Below, piece by piece: positions 1 to 11,060 of a stretch of DNA of 64,000 bases. This DNA comes from Hyparrhenia diplandra (Eukaryota; Streptophyta; Magnoliopsida; Poales; Poaceae): assembly GCA_015847255.1 (NCBI GenBank), contig JADLZK010005871.1, forward strand, positions 46,035-110,034. Direction: 5' to 3'. How positions within the stretch are numbered: the first letter of the stretch is position 1; every line of letters starts with the position of its first letter. A model generated the notes under the pieces. It was not told the DNA's origin. It saw only the letters and a list, made by a program, of their open reading frames with translations, and ran no database searches. A program made the translations under genes and the position numbers.

Positions 1-2450
1 AGACGTATAAACCACATCAGTATACCAAGGTAATCACCGTCTACATATCCTTTTCCAGCGGTCTGCAGTCAGAAAGTACAGTAGTGACCTGTACAAATCC
101 CAAGTAGTCCAAGGACCAAAGTAGAAAGTAAAACTAGCAAAAGCTCCCAAGTCCCAAGTCCATCGGAGTATTAGAGAGGGCATTAGCATCTAGCCTTCAC
201 CTTTGCAACACCATCCCAAAACTCCAAAAGTCATCATCACCTATTCTGTTGAAAAGAAAAGGAAACCGCCATCACCATTCATGGGACAAATTACTGGTCG
301 TCTACCGCTGCTCCGAATTTCCAAGTGATAGCTGCATAATTCTAGTCTTTGGGACTTTGACACGAGCCTTGATGAGCCATGCTGGGAAAGTGAGGTGTTT
401 CCCCTTTTTCAAAAGGAAAAAAAAGAGAGGAAATTGTGGCCTTTGTCACTCTCAGCGTAGACCACGAGCGTCGCCTTTGGCCAACAAGGTTGGCCGGCTT
501 GTTGTGCAAAGACAAGACTACGACACTTGCATTGCTTGGAGTTGAGATGACATGGCCGCCACATGGCTGTGTTTTCTCCTATTCCTTGTGGTCGTTTTTA
601 GGGTTCTAAAGTTCCTGTGGCTGTGAGTTGGAGATGATTGTTATGGTTGTGTTCCTCAACTGAGGTTTAGGACAGGCGGTGCAGGGTTGTCCCGGGAAAC
701 TTCGAGGTGTGTGATGTGGGCGGCAAGCTCTCTCAAACAGGGCTCAAACCTAAATACTAATGAGAGACGCACAGAATTGTTACTGTTCAACACATATCTT
801 TGAACTGTTTCCTGTATAATCTTCACTTTGTGTTTACCTGTTGACCAAATATTCTTTCCCCACTTGATAATAGTAGTACACCAGAGAATAATTTTGGATT
901 GTGCAGGAGGAGAACACTGTTGTGAAGTCAAGGATCCAACCAAACGTGTGCATGGTTAGGTAGGTTTCGATTACAAGGAGGAAGGATCTAATTAAATTCA
1001 CATGTTTTAGGGAGTATTAACATATTCTTTCCCTCACTTAACAATACTACCAGAACATTCTTAGCATATTAGTCAATGGAGGCATATATAAAACTCAAAG
1101 CAATGTCAAAATCATGGTCCTTCATCTCAAACCTCTTTTCTTTTCTTTTCTTTTTTGAAAAAAAGAGACATCAAACAGACGTCAATCGATCGGATAAGTA
1201 GGAGAGCGACCATTGACGAAAAAACATAACACTGACAGGTGTCGGATGTATGTAGTCACTGAAAATGACCAATAAGTACACAGTCCCCAACAAGTTTAAA
1301 CTTAGCAAAAACCTCTCCAGTATCCATCTCTTTCAGCAATACACGTAGCATTTGCAAAGACTACCCATCGTCCCAAACAAAAGTCATCATCACCTACTAT
1401 TCTATGCGACTATGCGAGAGTTTTCGTGTTCATACGTCTTTCCTTGGATTCCAAATTGTAGTTTCTTTGGAACTTTTCAGATACATTAATTTTGTTATGC
1501 ATACAGTTATCTACACTATGCCTGGATACATAGTAAAAAGAAATGATTCGAAAGCCAAAGTGAACTACAATTTGGAACGGAGAAAGACCTTTATCTTTCA
1601 TTTCACTATATTCTAGAGGGTCTTTGAGACTTTGACACAGGCCGATGTGGCATGCTGGAAAAGAGTGGCCTCCGTAGCTCTCAGCTTAATTAGCCTGCGC
1701 TGCGAGCGTCGCCTTTGGCCAACAACATCCTCGCAGACTGTGGAAGGCGACGGACACAGGAGTACACAGGACACGACAATTGGACATGCATACATGTCAC
1801 GTTTTCAGATGCTTTTCTTTTTCGTTTGAACGATGATTACCAGATGCACGCTTTTCGTCTAAACGTAATACACTCTGACCCGGAGATGACATTGGCTACC
1901 GGTGTGTGGCAAAAACCAAATGCGCTCAAAGTTAAGACTCTTGGTTTTGTTTGCACATTTTTTTTTTCTTTCTTGCATTAGGAATAATTCTAGAAGATGT
2001 TGATGTGTGGTTTCCTTTGACTCCTTGTAGTATTTGCTTGGGACATGTTTTTTTCAAAGATGATTGAGTGGACTAGTGTTAAAAACTAGAGTAAAATATA
2101 CAAAGGAGTATAATTTGCTTACCTGTGTGAGAATTTTGGTACTTCTAGGAGAAAGGAAGAGACCATCTTCTTGTTGCTATGAAGTCAAGGTTCCAAAACC
2201 AGAGGTGAGGTGATAATTAGACAAAAACAAACCTTACGGGTCAGAGTAATATAATTAGACAAAAACAAAGGAGTATCATGTGGCGGAAGCTAGTTCGCTT
2301 GTTTAATAAGGTCTCGCCGTGCGTGCTGCTTACTATTCCCACCTAACATCGCTGGGCGTGGTACTGGTCAATAGAGGCATGAAAGTTTGTCAAAATCGCG
2401 GTTCTTAATCTGAAACCTGATGCGTTTGGTCAACTTCTCACCCACCTACT
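1..2450. repeat. Diverged tandem duplication, no gene
   Basis: Two stretches resemble each other in order. The motif AAAGTCATCATCACCTA occurs near 225 and near 1381. The block around GAGCGTCGCCTTTGGCCAACAA occurs near 466 and near 1706. TGAAGTCAAGG is at about 921 and 2180, and a motif like GTCAAAATC.TGGT is at about 1107 and 2390. The unit is about 1.2 kb and old, with many substitutions and gaps. No reading frame inside looks like a conserved protein. It could be two copies of a decayed transposon or duplicated promoter sequence; the sequence does not decide. Confidence 0.5.
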
Positions 2451-3832
2451 GCCTACGTGTTCAAAATGTTTAGCAATGCCGTCTCAATAACTATTAACAC
2501 AAAGCAGACGTCACGCTGCACCTGAGCCATGCTCAAAGTTTGGATGCTCAGCGGTCAGCGCTGATCGAGCTGCATGCACTACGCGATTCATTAAGTTTTC
2601 ATGCACTACTATGGAATACTAGGCACACCCGCTCAGACTTGTTCCGTGGCGGCGGCAAACATGGCAAGCCAAGCCACGCACGTCTTGTCAGACCTCACGA
2701 GATTTCGACGGCGGCGCGGTACTAGAGCGTACTAGAGCCTGTAGGAAGGAGACACGAGAGAGGAGGCAAGTGCCCGTGATCCACGACGACAACGCGCTCA
2801 CGTTTCAGCCACCGAGACGTGGTCCCCGCGAACACAGTACCGGTGCTCCCTGGACCGGAGACGAGCGCTCCCGCGGTCCCGCCTCCAGTCCCGCTGCTGG
2901 CTGCTCCACGCTCCGCACGGACGTCTGGTCCCAACCCTCGTGATGAGCCGGTCCGGGTCCGGTACGGGGCTGCCTACGTGCTGTGGACCTGTGGTGGCGC
3001 CGAGCCGATACAGGGGAGAGGCTCGTCACCGCATGTGACGGACGGGGATGGGAATGGGACCGGGCCATGGGAGCACGGGATTTCTCAGATTTGGTCGGCC
3101 TAGCCGAGACGCCGGGACGGGACAAGAATGCAGCTGACCTACCATGGAACAACGGATGAGCTCCGTGCCTCAGTTCCGTCTCGTGCTGTCTGTCGTGCAC
3201 AATGCATAGTAGGTTCGTGTTGAGAAAAAATCGGCCAGTTTGTTGAGCTTCTTGCTCTACCGGAACGAGCAACCACGGGAATCAGGAGGGAAGAAACCAA
3301 CCACAAGAGAATCATCTGCGGGCAGTTCTCTTCTTCTCGCCCGTTCGCTCAGCAATTTCGACGCGGGCAACACCCACCACCCCACCCCTATCTTGGAGCC
3401 AGAGTTCAGGCCCTTCAGGGCGTGCGCCGCTGGTAGTATTTCGTGGTTCGGAATCCTGCGGGCTGGGGCTGGGCGTCGCAGCCCCACTCGCCTTCAATTA
3501 TCAGCGAGTACCATGTCAGCTACTATCAATGAGCAAACGCCAAACAGTGCTCGACGACAGGCACATCACATTCACTACTCTACTAACAAGATATCAGGCC
3601 GGGACCTGCAACCAATCACATTCCGATTTCAAAAACAGGCACCGAAAAGCTCTCTTTCTCTCTTTCCTTCTCCCCTCCACATCATCAAGATCCGTGGCAC
3701 CAGGTCACGACTCACGGGACCTGCAACCAATCATGACAGGCACCGAAAACAAGATAGGCACGGTCACCTTCATGACGCGGTCTCGCGGACTGATGACAAT
3801 GACAATGCCGCCATCAATCAGCATCCACCGAA
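2451..3832. other. Intergenic, GC-rich middle
   Basis: Moderately GC-rich between about 2640 and 3480. Open frames here overlap each other on both strands, as expected from base composition. I recognise no protein, RNA gene or transposon end. Confidence 0.4.
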
Positions 3833-4072
3833 CTCCCTCCGTCCCTCTGAGTTTATCACCTAAATTCCGTCGCCATCTTATTCGATGATTCGTGCCTTAT
3901 TCAAATTTTTATATAAATATAATTTATTTTGTTACAACTTATTTTATCAATAAAGATACTTAAATATTGATTAATTTATTTTATGATTTGTATAAATATT
4001 TTGAATAAGACGGATGATCAAACATGATGTTCAAAAGTCAAAAACGACTTAACCCCAGGGGACGAGAGGAGT
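3833..4072. mobile_element. Stowaway-type MITE (degenerate)
   Basis: The left end reads CTCCCTCCGTCCCTCTGAG and the right end is an imperfect inverted match ending ACGAGAGGAG. The interior is AT-rich with the typical ATAAATAT and TTATTTTAT runs and the segment GAATAAGACGGATGATCAAA. Length is about 240 bp. Stowaway elements are non-autonomous relatives of Tc1/mariner transposons. The right end is worn, so the exact border is uncertain. Confidence 0.65.
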
Positions 4073-4514
4073 AGTTAACAGTAGACCACCAAACTTTCCC
4101 AAAGCATGACCCCACAAAAATCACATCCGCAAGCAACTAGTAGAACAAATCAAACGAGAGATTAATCCGGCAAAAAAAATTCCAAACGCTAGATGAGTAA
4201 TTACACATGGATTATCCAAAAGACAGCAGCAGCAGCTACAAGCTAAAACCAACCTAATCAAGGCTAGAATGAGCACAGCAATTTAGCAATCACACTTAGA
4301 ACTGGTCCCTAAACACACCACCAATCACCTTCCGCAGCACTGGGTGCTGAGCACCCGTGCTACTTTCGACAATCAGGTTACCCGTTAAATCCAATAGGCT
4401 AAAAGATGGAAAAACACTTGACTCAACTCAGTCGAAGATAGGATTCATCAAATGCATGAATCGATTGAATGCAGGCTAAATTATAGCCGATTCTCTCTCT
4501 CAGGTCAATTGAGA
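4073..4514. other. 3' flank of the receptor-kinase gene
   Basis: AT-rich sequence downstream of the stop codon of the minus-strand gene; it should include its 3' UTR and polyadenylation region. No other feature seen. Confidence 0.4.
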
Positions 4515-7381
4515 TCAAGTAGCAAACGGATTGGTCGGCACCTCCGATTCAGCCTTGGAAGCTTGATCATCAACTTGTTCAACGTTTGAGGCGCCGCTTG
4601 ACTTCTTGATCTCCTCTATCCGCATAACAACATGCGCCATTGACGGCCGGGCATCTGGGACTTGTGCTACGCAGTCCATAGCAAGCAGCACAAGCTGAGC
4701 CAATGGTTCCTCGCTGGTCTGATGTCTCATGAGCTCCATATCAAACACCTCTGAACCCCACTCAGAACGATTAACTGACTGCACCCATCTGGGAAGGTCG
4801 ACTCCCTCATCATTGAGAGCAGCCTGGCTGGGGGCCTTGCCTGTGACCAGCTCAAGCAACAGAACACCAAAGCTGTACACGTCTGCCTTCTGAGAAACCC
4901 TCCGGGAATCAATAATCTCAGGTGCGCGATATCCAGTAGTGCGAGATGGTGAAGATGATGGACCGACAAGAGTGTTAAGGCCATTGTCTGATACACGTGC
5001 TTGATATGATTTTCCCAAGAGGACATTGGATGACTTGATGTTACCGTGGGAAGCCGTTGAGCTTGTTGAGTGGATGTACTCAACACCACGGGCTGCAGCT
5101 AGAGCAATGCTTGACCTTAATTCCCAGTTAAGTGGTGTACGACCAGAACTTCTGTTGCCTGTTAAATAAAATGAAATCCAGACAGTGAGACCAAGTCACA
5201 ACCAACTACTTTCTCGAAGTAGTCAACGAAGACAATTAAAACGACAGTACATTAGGGCAACAAAGAACATCTTGATCAGGTAAAGCAGAGAGCAAGCTAC
5301 ATTAGTACCATTTCACAAACTATAATGACCTCAAGCGATTATGTTCTTTAATCAATCCAGAATATTCCACCAGTAAAGCAGAGATCAAAGATAACTAAAA
5401 TGAAAAACCCCAAGAAAATACAAAATGATAACCAAGTAATCAATGATCTGGACACTTTCTCAACTTGAGAGTTGAGAACTAGTAAGCGACCAATTAGCGG
5501 AAGGGAAGTGTCATGACAAATATTTCATTAGAGCTTCCATGTCTACATCACCGAAGTTAACACATAAATCTGAGTCAAAACTCAATGCAACTTCCCTAGT
5601 AATACCCAGTAAATAATCACACATAATCCAAGTGCTTTGGATATCAAGTAAGATAAATAACAATTCCATCCCAACTGATTTTGACTTTGTCTCTTAAGAC
5701 CATGACAAAAATCAAGTCCTATTCACAGGAGAGTACGAATATTCAAACGAAAAAACAACTTGGAGTATCTCCTAACCAACATGAGTCTTAAAAACATATG
5801 AAAAAAAAATCAAGCAATACTCTACACCTACCACCCAAGAACATGCAATGCCCGTGGTACTCACAAGCACACGTACAGCAAAATGGTGATGCTGCAATCA
5901 TAAGCAGATAATAATATGGAACAGAAACTTGGGGATGAGGGGGTCAAGATCTCACCGTGCAGGACTGCAGAGAGGCTCCCCATGGGCATGAAGTCGTAAA
6001 CAAGTAGCTTCTCATCTTTGCTGTAGTAGTAAGCACGGAGTGGCACAATGAACTCGTGCTGAAGCTCACCAATCTCAGAAATGCGTTCACGGAACTCAGG
6101 TTCAGAAAGAGTCACGTCCTTGAGGCGCTTCACGGCCACGGTTGCCCCAGACTCGAGCACTGCCTTGTATGTCGTCCCGAACGCTCCTTTTCCGAGCACC
6201 TCAGCCGATGCGCGCAGCAGGTCCTCCAGGTCGAAAGGTGCCACGGCGGCCGCTGACCCAAAGAAGACAAGCTTCTTACCGGACGTCGACTGGCCGATAG
6301 GAGCGTTGGGGTGGCCTATTGTGGTCAACGGCGCTACAGCAGCGCCGCTGGTCATCTCGGGAGGTTTCCTGCCGCCAGCAGCAGCAGCAGCCGCCGCTGG
6401 AGCAGGCGGCGGCATCTCCAGAGACCGCGTCCTGGTGCCTCCCGACCTGCGACAGAGGCAGACGAGAAGGAAGAGGAGAATTGCGGCGCCCAAGGCGGAG
6501 CCTACAGCGATTCCGGCAATGGCGCCACCGGAGAGCTTCTTGCTCTTGTGGCCACTTTCTCCCCCACTTCCACCGTTGGTGCCGCTGCCGCCGCCACCGC
6601 CAGTGGGACCTGCAGGCGTCGGCGACGGTGTCTGCCCCGCTGGGGCAGGGGAAGGGGAAACCTCGCCAGGGCAAGGCCCCAAGGGTCCGCCGCACAAGCC
6701 CGTCCCCAGGAACGCGGAGCGCGGCTGCGACCGAAGCGAGGCCGGGATGGATCCGTTCAGCTGGTTGAACGAGACATTGAACTGCTGCAGCGGCGGTAGC
6801 TTCACATCCGAAATCTCTCCGGAAAAGCGATTACTCTCAAGGAGCAGGACCCTGAGGTGCGTGAGGTTGCCGAGCTCCGCCGGGATGGGCCCCGACAGGT
6901 CGTTCCCACCGAGCGAGAGCCTGACGAGTCCCGGGAGCGCGAGAATCGCCTTCGGGAACCCGCCAGACAGCCTGTTCCCGTTGAGGAAGACGTTCCGCAG
7001 CGCGGCGGCGGAGGCGAGGTCGTCCGGGAGCGCGCCGGAGATCCCGTTGAGGCGGAGGCTGAGCGTGTGGAGCGCCGTCAGGTTCCCGAGCGTCCCCGCG
7101 GGGACCGTCCCCGAGAGCGTCGCCCCGGGGAGCCGCAGCACCGCCACGCGGTTGTTCTCGCAGGTGACCCCCGTCCACGAGCACGCGCCCGCGGCGTCCG
7201 AGGCGTTCCACGCCAAGCGCCGACCCACGGCGTCACGGAACGCCAGGAGCGCCCGCGCGTCGCTCGCGAGGTCGTCGGCCCCCGCACCCCGCGCCGCCAG
7301 CGCGACGACGACGAGCAGGAGGAGCGCGGAATGGAGGCGCCGGGGCCGCCACGGCGGCGGCGGCGGCGGCGGCGACCGCAT
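4515..7381 (-). CDS. LRR receptor-like pseudokinase (RLK902/RKL1 type)
   Basis: Two exons, complement 7381..5956 and 5158..4515, in frame with a GT-AG intron; predicted protein 689 residues. Order: signal peptide (about 1-35, leucine-rich after a proline run), LRRNT cap ending CSWTGVTC, about five leucine-rich repeats, a Pro/Gly/Ser-rich linker, one membrane segment (GIAVGSALGAAILLFLLVCL), a basic stop, and a cytoplasmic kinase-like domain starting near DLLRASAEVLGKGAFGTTYK. The VAVKRLK lysine is present, but the catalytic HRD is replaced around SHGNIKSSNVLL and DFG by DNG, so phosphotransfer is unlikely. This matches the Arabidopsis group called probable inactive receptor kinases (RKL1, RLK902). 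It should act at the plasma membrane as a signalling scaffold. The ATG at 7381 was chosen because the signal peptide follows directly; the codon before it is GTG. No frame breaks. Confidence 0.92.
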
Positions 7382-10300
7382 CACGGCGTCGTCGGCTGGG
7401 GTGGCGGGAGCGAGGGAAGGAGGGGGTGGTGGCGTCCGTTTCTGGCGGGGTTGTGGGGGACGCGGCCGCGTCTGCCTGCGTTGTTGTGGTGGTGGGGGTG
7501 GTGGCGTGCGGGGGAGAAAACCCTAAACACTCCTCCCCGTGCGCGTTTCGCGGAATGGGCCTTGGGGAGTTGGGTAATTCCTTCGCGGGCGGGATTTATC
7601 CGGGGGTTGGGGGGGGTTGGTGGGACCGGCGCCGGGCGAGAGGGGGACGGGAACAGGAGGCAACAGACAAAACATGTGGCAGACTGGCAGGAGGGCCTGG
7701 ATGGGAACGGGAACGGGAACGGGAACGGAACGGGAATGGGGTTTGGGGTTTCCTCTCCGGAGAGGGAGAGGATCCGACGGACGGGGACGGGAGTGTGGGC
7801 AGCGCTGCGGCTGCGGGAATGGGAGCGCGGCGGTGCGTGCGCGCTGGCGCACCTGCCGCCGGTAGGGTTCAGACTGCGTGCCTAGGGGACGGTGCCGTGC
7901 GGGTGCGTTGGACTCCGGCTGCGGCTGAGAGCCGACCTGTTCTGGAACAAAACCGCAACAAATGCCGTGTTGTTTCTGTGCTGTGGCCTGCTGAGGGGTT
8001 CTGACATCTGGGCCCACCACTCCATTGCTGAACGGACGGGCGGGGATTGTTCTGGCAGGTCTGGCTGGTTTCCTGCTGCTGTGGTATCACTCTCCATTTT
8101 TTTATAAGCTGCGGGTTGAATTGAACATTGAACAGCTAGGAAATACATAATGGCCATAAATAAACTCCCATTCTGAGGAACTACGCGTTTATGACCAGAA
8201 AAATAAATATTGCTTTCCGTTTATCCAGTCCTCGAAATTTAGTGGTGACATTACTGGTTCCAGGCTTTGGTTCGGCTTTCCTTCGCTGAAATTGCGTTCC
8301 CGTGTTGAACATGGCCTTGCCGCGCCCTTTCCTGGGCCAAAACCGCATCCACGTACCAAAGCTTTCGTTCCCGATAAGCAACCAACCAGAAGAAAGAGGT
8401 CGATGGTGCCGCCGGCGTGAGTCGACGCCCGGTAGGCGAGTGCCGTTCACTTACCAGTGGATTCTGAACGATTTTCGTTAAGACTCTGGCTGGCGCTTAA
8501 TGATGGCTCATGTCATGGCTGTGATCGTCAGCCACCACCCTCGTACGGAGTACTCGTCACAACACGTTTGCTGATGAAATTGGTAGGAATGGACCGTGGC
8601 ATGCTGACGCGTCTCGTTCCTGGACCCGTTCCGGGAAAATCGGTTCGCCCACCCAAATTAAGTGCACAAACTGTGCTCAACTGCTGACTGCTTCAATTTG
8701 CTTGCTGCTTTGCATATCTTGCAGCACGCACAGAAAAAGGACGCAGTATTTTGCTTGCTACATAAAAAATGGCATAATTTGGCGAGTACAGAATGGGGCA
8801 AATTACGAATATTTGGACTGGATCGTGGAACTCTCGACGGAAGAAGACCAATGACGCCGCATGGATCATCCGCACCAATGCAGGGATATGAGATGCAAAT
8901 GTTTTAGAATGTAATCAGCTGGTTAATGAATGATTGACCGCCTTGTAACCAGTGATTAGTGGAAGTTTTTTTTTTCCATGTAAAAGAAAATCCATACTCT
9001 AAAATAGTTGTCAAACTAGAGTAAAAAATAAGAGACATGTGTGCTTGACGTATGAGTGCATACTCTATGCTTGTGCTAAGGGGTGCATATACGATTAGAC
9101 TTAGGAGGCGCCATGCCTAGTAAGTAAGTAGGTTCGCCCTAAACAATTTCTTTCGCTGCTCCTGTATTTGCTCCAAGGAATCCATCATCCATGGAGGATG
9201 TCTTTTTCATCACTGGCGAGGTCAAGGCATGAAGATTTTTTTAACGGTCCATGAAGACTCAAGAGGTACACCAATTAATATTATATCAGCAGGTACAATT
9301 TCTTGGTAGCTATACGGCTCCAAGATACAAATTTTGAATTTCGGCCTGATGGTTCTTAAAGCCTTAAAGTCACGTGGTTCATAGATGCGGCCTTATGCCA
9401 TGTGGCCATGTGGCCATGTCTACGAGTCATCCGTTTAAGATACACATTATACCGTCAACCCACACCAACCCAAACTCTATGAGTATGTTCGAGTATGTTC
9501 AAGGACGGTTGGCCGAGAACTAGATTGGTAAATCATCGAGATCGACGAAGTCACCACAAGCGTCTCGCTGCTGATAGAGATGTTGCCTATAAAAACACAT
9601 CACCATTAAAACTTAAAATATTTGCTCTTATGGGGCTCCTGTACCCAATAGGAAGACACTTTCAGACGTGTCAGTTTAAGACCATTTAAAATTACAGGTC
9701 ATTCCAACTTTGTTGAAAAAAATGGAAAGACAACATTTGAAGTTTGATTAAAATTATAGAGAGAATTATAAAATTTTATGTCATTAAACAAATATACTAT
9801 AAAAAATAACGATAGAAAAATGAAACAATACTTATTTGGTATCATAACATGAATGTTACTATTTTACTATATAAATTTGGTTAAATTTGATATGCTTAGA
9901 CTATTTGAATGACTTAATTTGGAGAAAGTTAGGATGACTTATTATAATTTAGGACTGTCTCATTGTTCTCACCCTTGACTATCTTTCCTTCCCATTGTTT
10001 TTCTTAATTTGGCCATACAATCTCCGTCGACTTGTAGAATCCTAGGCCTATGGACCTCTGTTTTCGATAGTTTCATCGTTAACATCAGATAGTCACTCAC
10101 AAACTCGGTAAAACAAAATATAAATATTCTACGTCGTGTATGAAAAGCTTGAGACACATTTGGATTCCATTCCTCCAGTAAAAAAGTTGAAAAAGTGAAC
10201 AGCCCATCACTAGCTTTTTTTCTACGTGAAGTCAGGAACCCACTTCGCTAATCTATACCTACTTAGTAAAAGAGAAAAATTTCCATCGTCCACCTAAAAA

Positions 10301-11008
10301 TTTCGTCCAGCCTGCCTGTCCTACATCCGGACGCTTACAGAAGAAAAACCATCGTACATACACAGGACACGTACCGCTCCGAGTTTGTAACCAAATCGAT
10401 CTTTTACGTTGCCATACAGAGGACGCAAAGCACTCGATGCTGTTGGCTGTTCGGCCTCGATTTCTCAAACTCAAAGGCCTCAGTTGGATACTGGGCTCCC
10501 GTCCCGAGTCTCGACCTTGCTCGGCAAGCCCCAACCGGGTGAACCGCCGTGCTGGGCCAAAAAGCTATCCCAGCGATGCGAAGGAGAACAAACGGAAAAT
10601 CAACATGTTTTAGCGTTGGTTATTATAATATGGTTTTGGCAAAGTTTCAAATTTTTTCTATTTTCTAGAAAATAATATAATTTTAGAAGCTTCTACATAA
10701 ATATTCGCAGCCTTAAATATTTAACTTAGTTTCATCATGTCCTACTACATATCTATAATTGGTTCCTTGGAATTTTTGAAATCTTAAAGACACTTTTGTG
10801 GTTTAAAAACATTATCATGTGTTTACTAGAATTTTTCTTAATAAAAAATGAGGAGTTCGGATAACATTTCTCGTTACCAAACTATCTGTTTCTTCATAAA
10901 AAGATGCACGCCAATCAGGTCAAAAGGGTATATGCTCGAGTCTCGAGAGTTGGAGCAAACCAATAAGCTTAGATGCAAAGCGGCGGAACGTGTACATTAC
11001 CAAAAATT
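7382..11008. other. Intergenic; upstream region of the receptor-kinase gene
   Basis: The first 500 bp are very GC-rich and hold a short hexamer array. From about 8900 onward it becomes AT-rich. The sequence ACTTAGTAAAAGAGAAAAAT near 10261 has a close match near 11064, suggesting remnants of one repeat family. Open frames antisense to the kinase exon run into this region but reflect codon bias only. No gene recognised. Confidence 0.4.
7703..7737. repeat. Hexanucleotide microsatellite (GGGAAC)n
   Basis: About five tandem GGGAAC units with minor variation, roughly 320 bp upstream of the receptor-kinase start codon. Confidence 0.8.
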
Positions 11009-11060
11009 TATATCTATATCTATATATATCTATATCTATATCTATATCTATATCTATATA
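11009..11060. repeat. Microsatellite (TATATC)n
   Basis: About eight units of TATATC/TATCTA with one short TATATATA interruption. It abuts a repeat fragment beginning ACCTACTAATAAAAGAG. Short frames of isoleucine and tyrosine across it are artefacts. Confidence 0.85.

Noticed and set aside
6081..7885. Long plus-strand open frames (481, 342 and others) over the receptor-kinase first exon
   Set aside because: They are antisense shadows of a very GC-rich coding exon; the products are low-complexity Arg/Ala/Pro/Gly-rich and show no domain.
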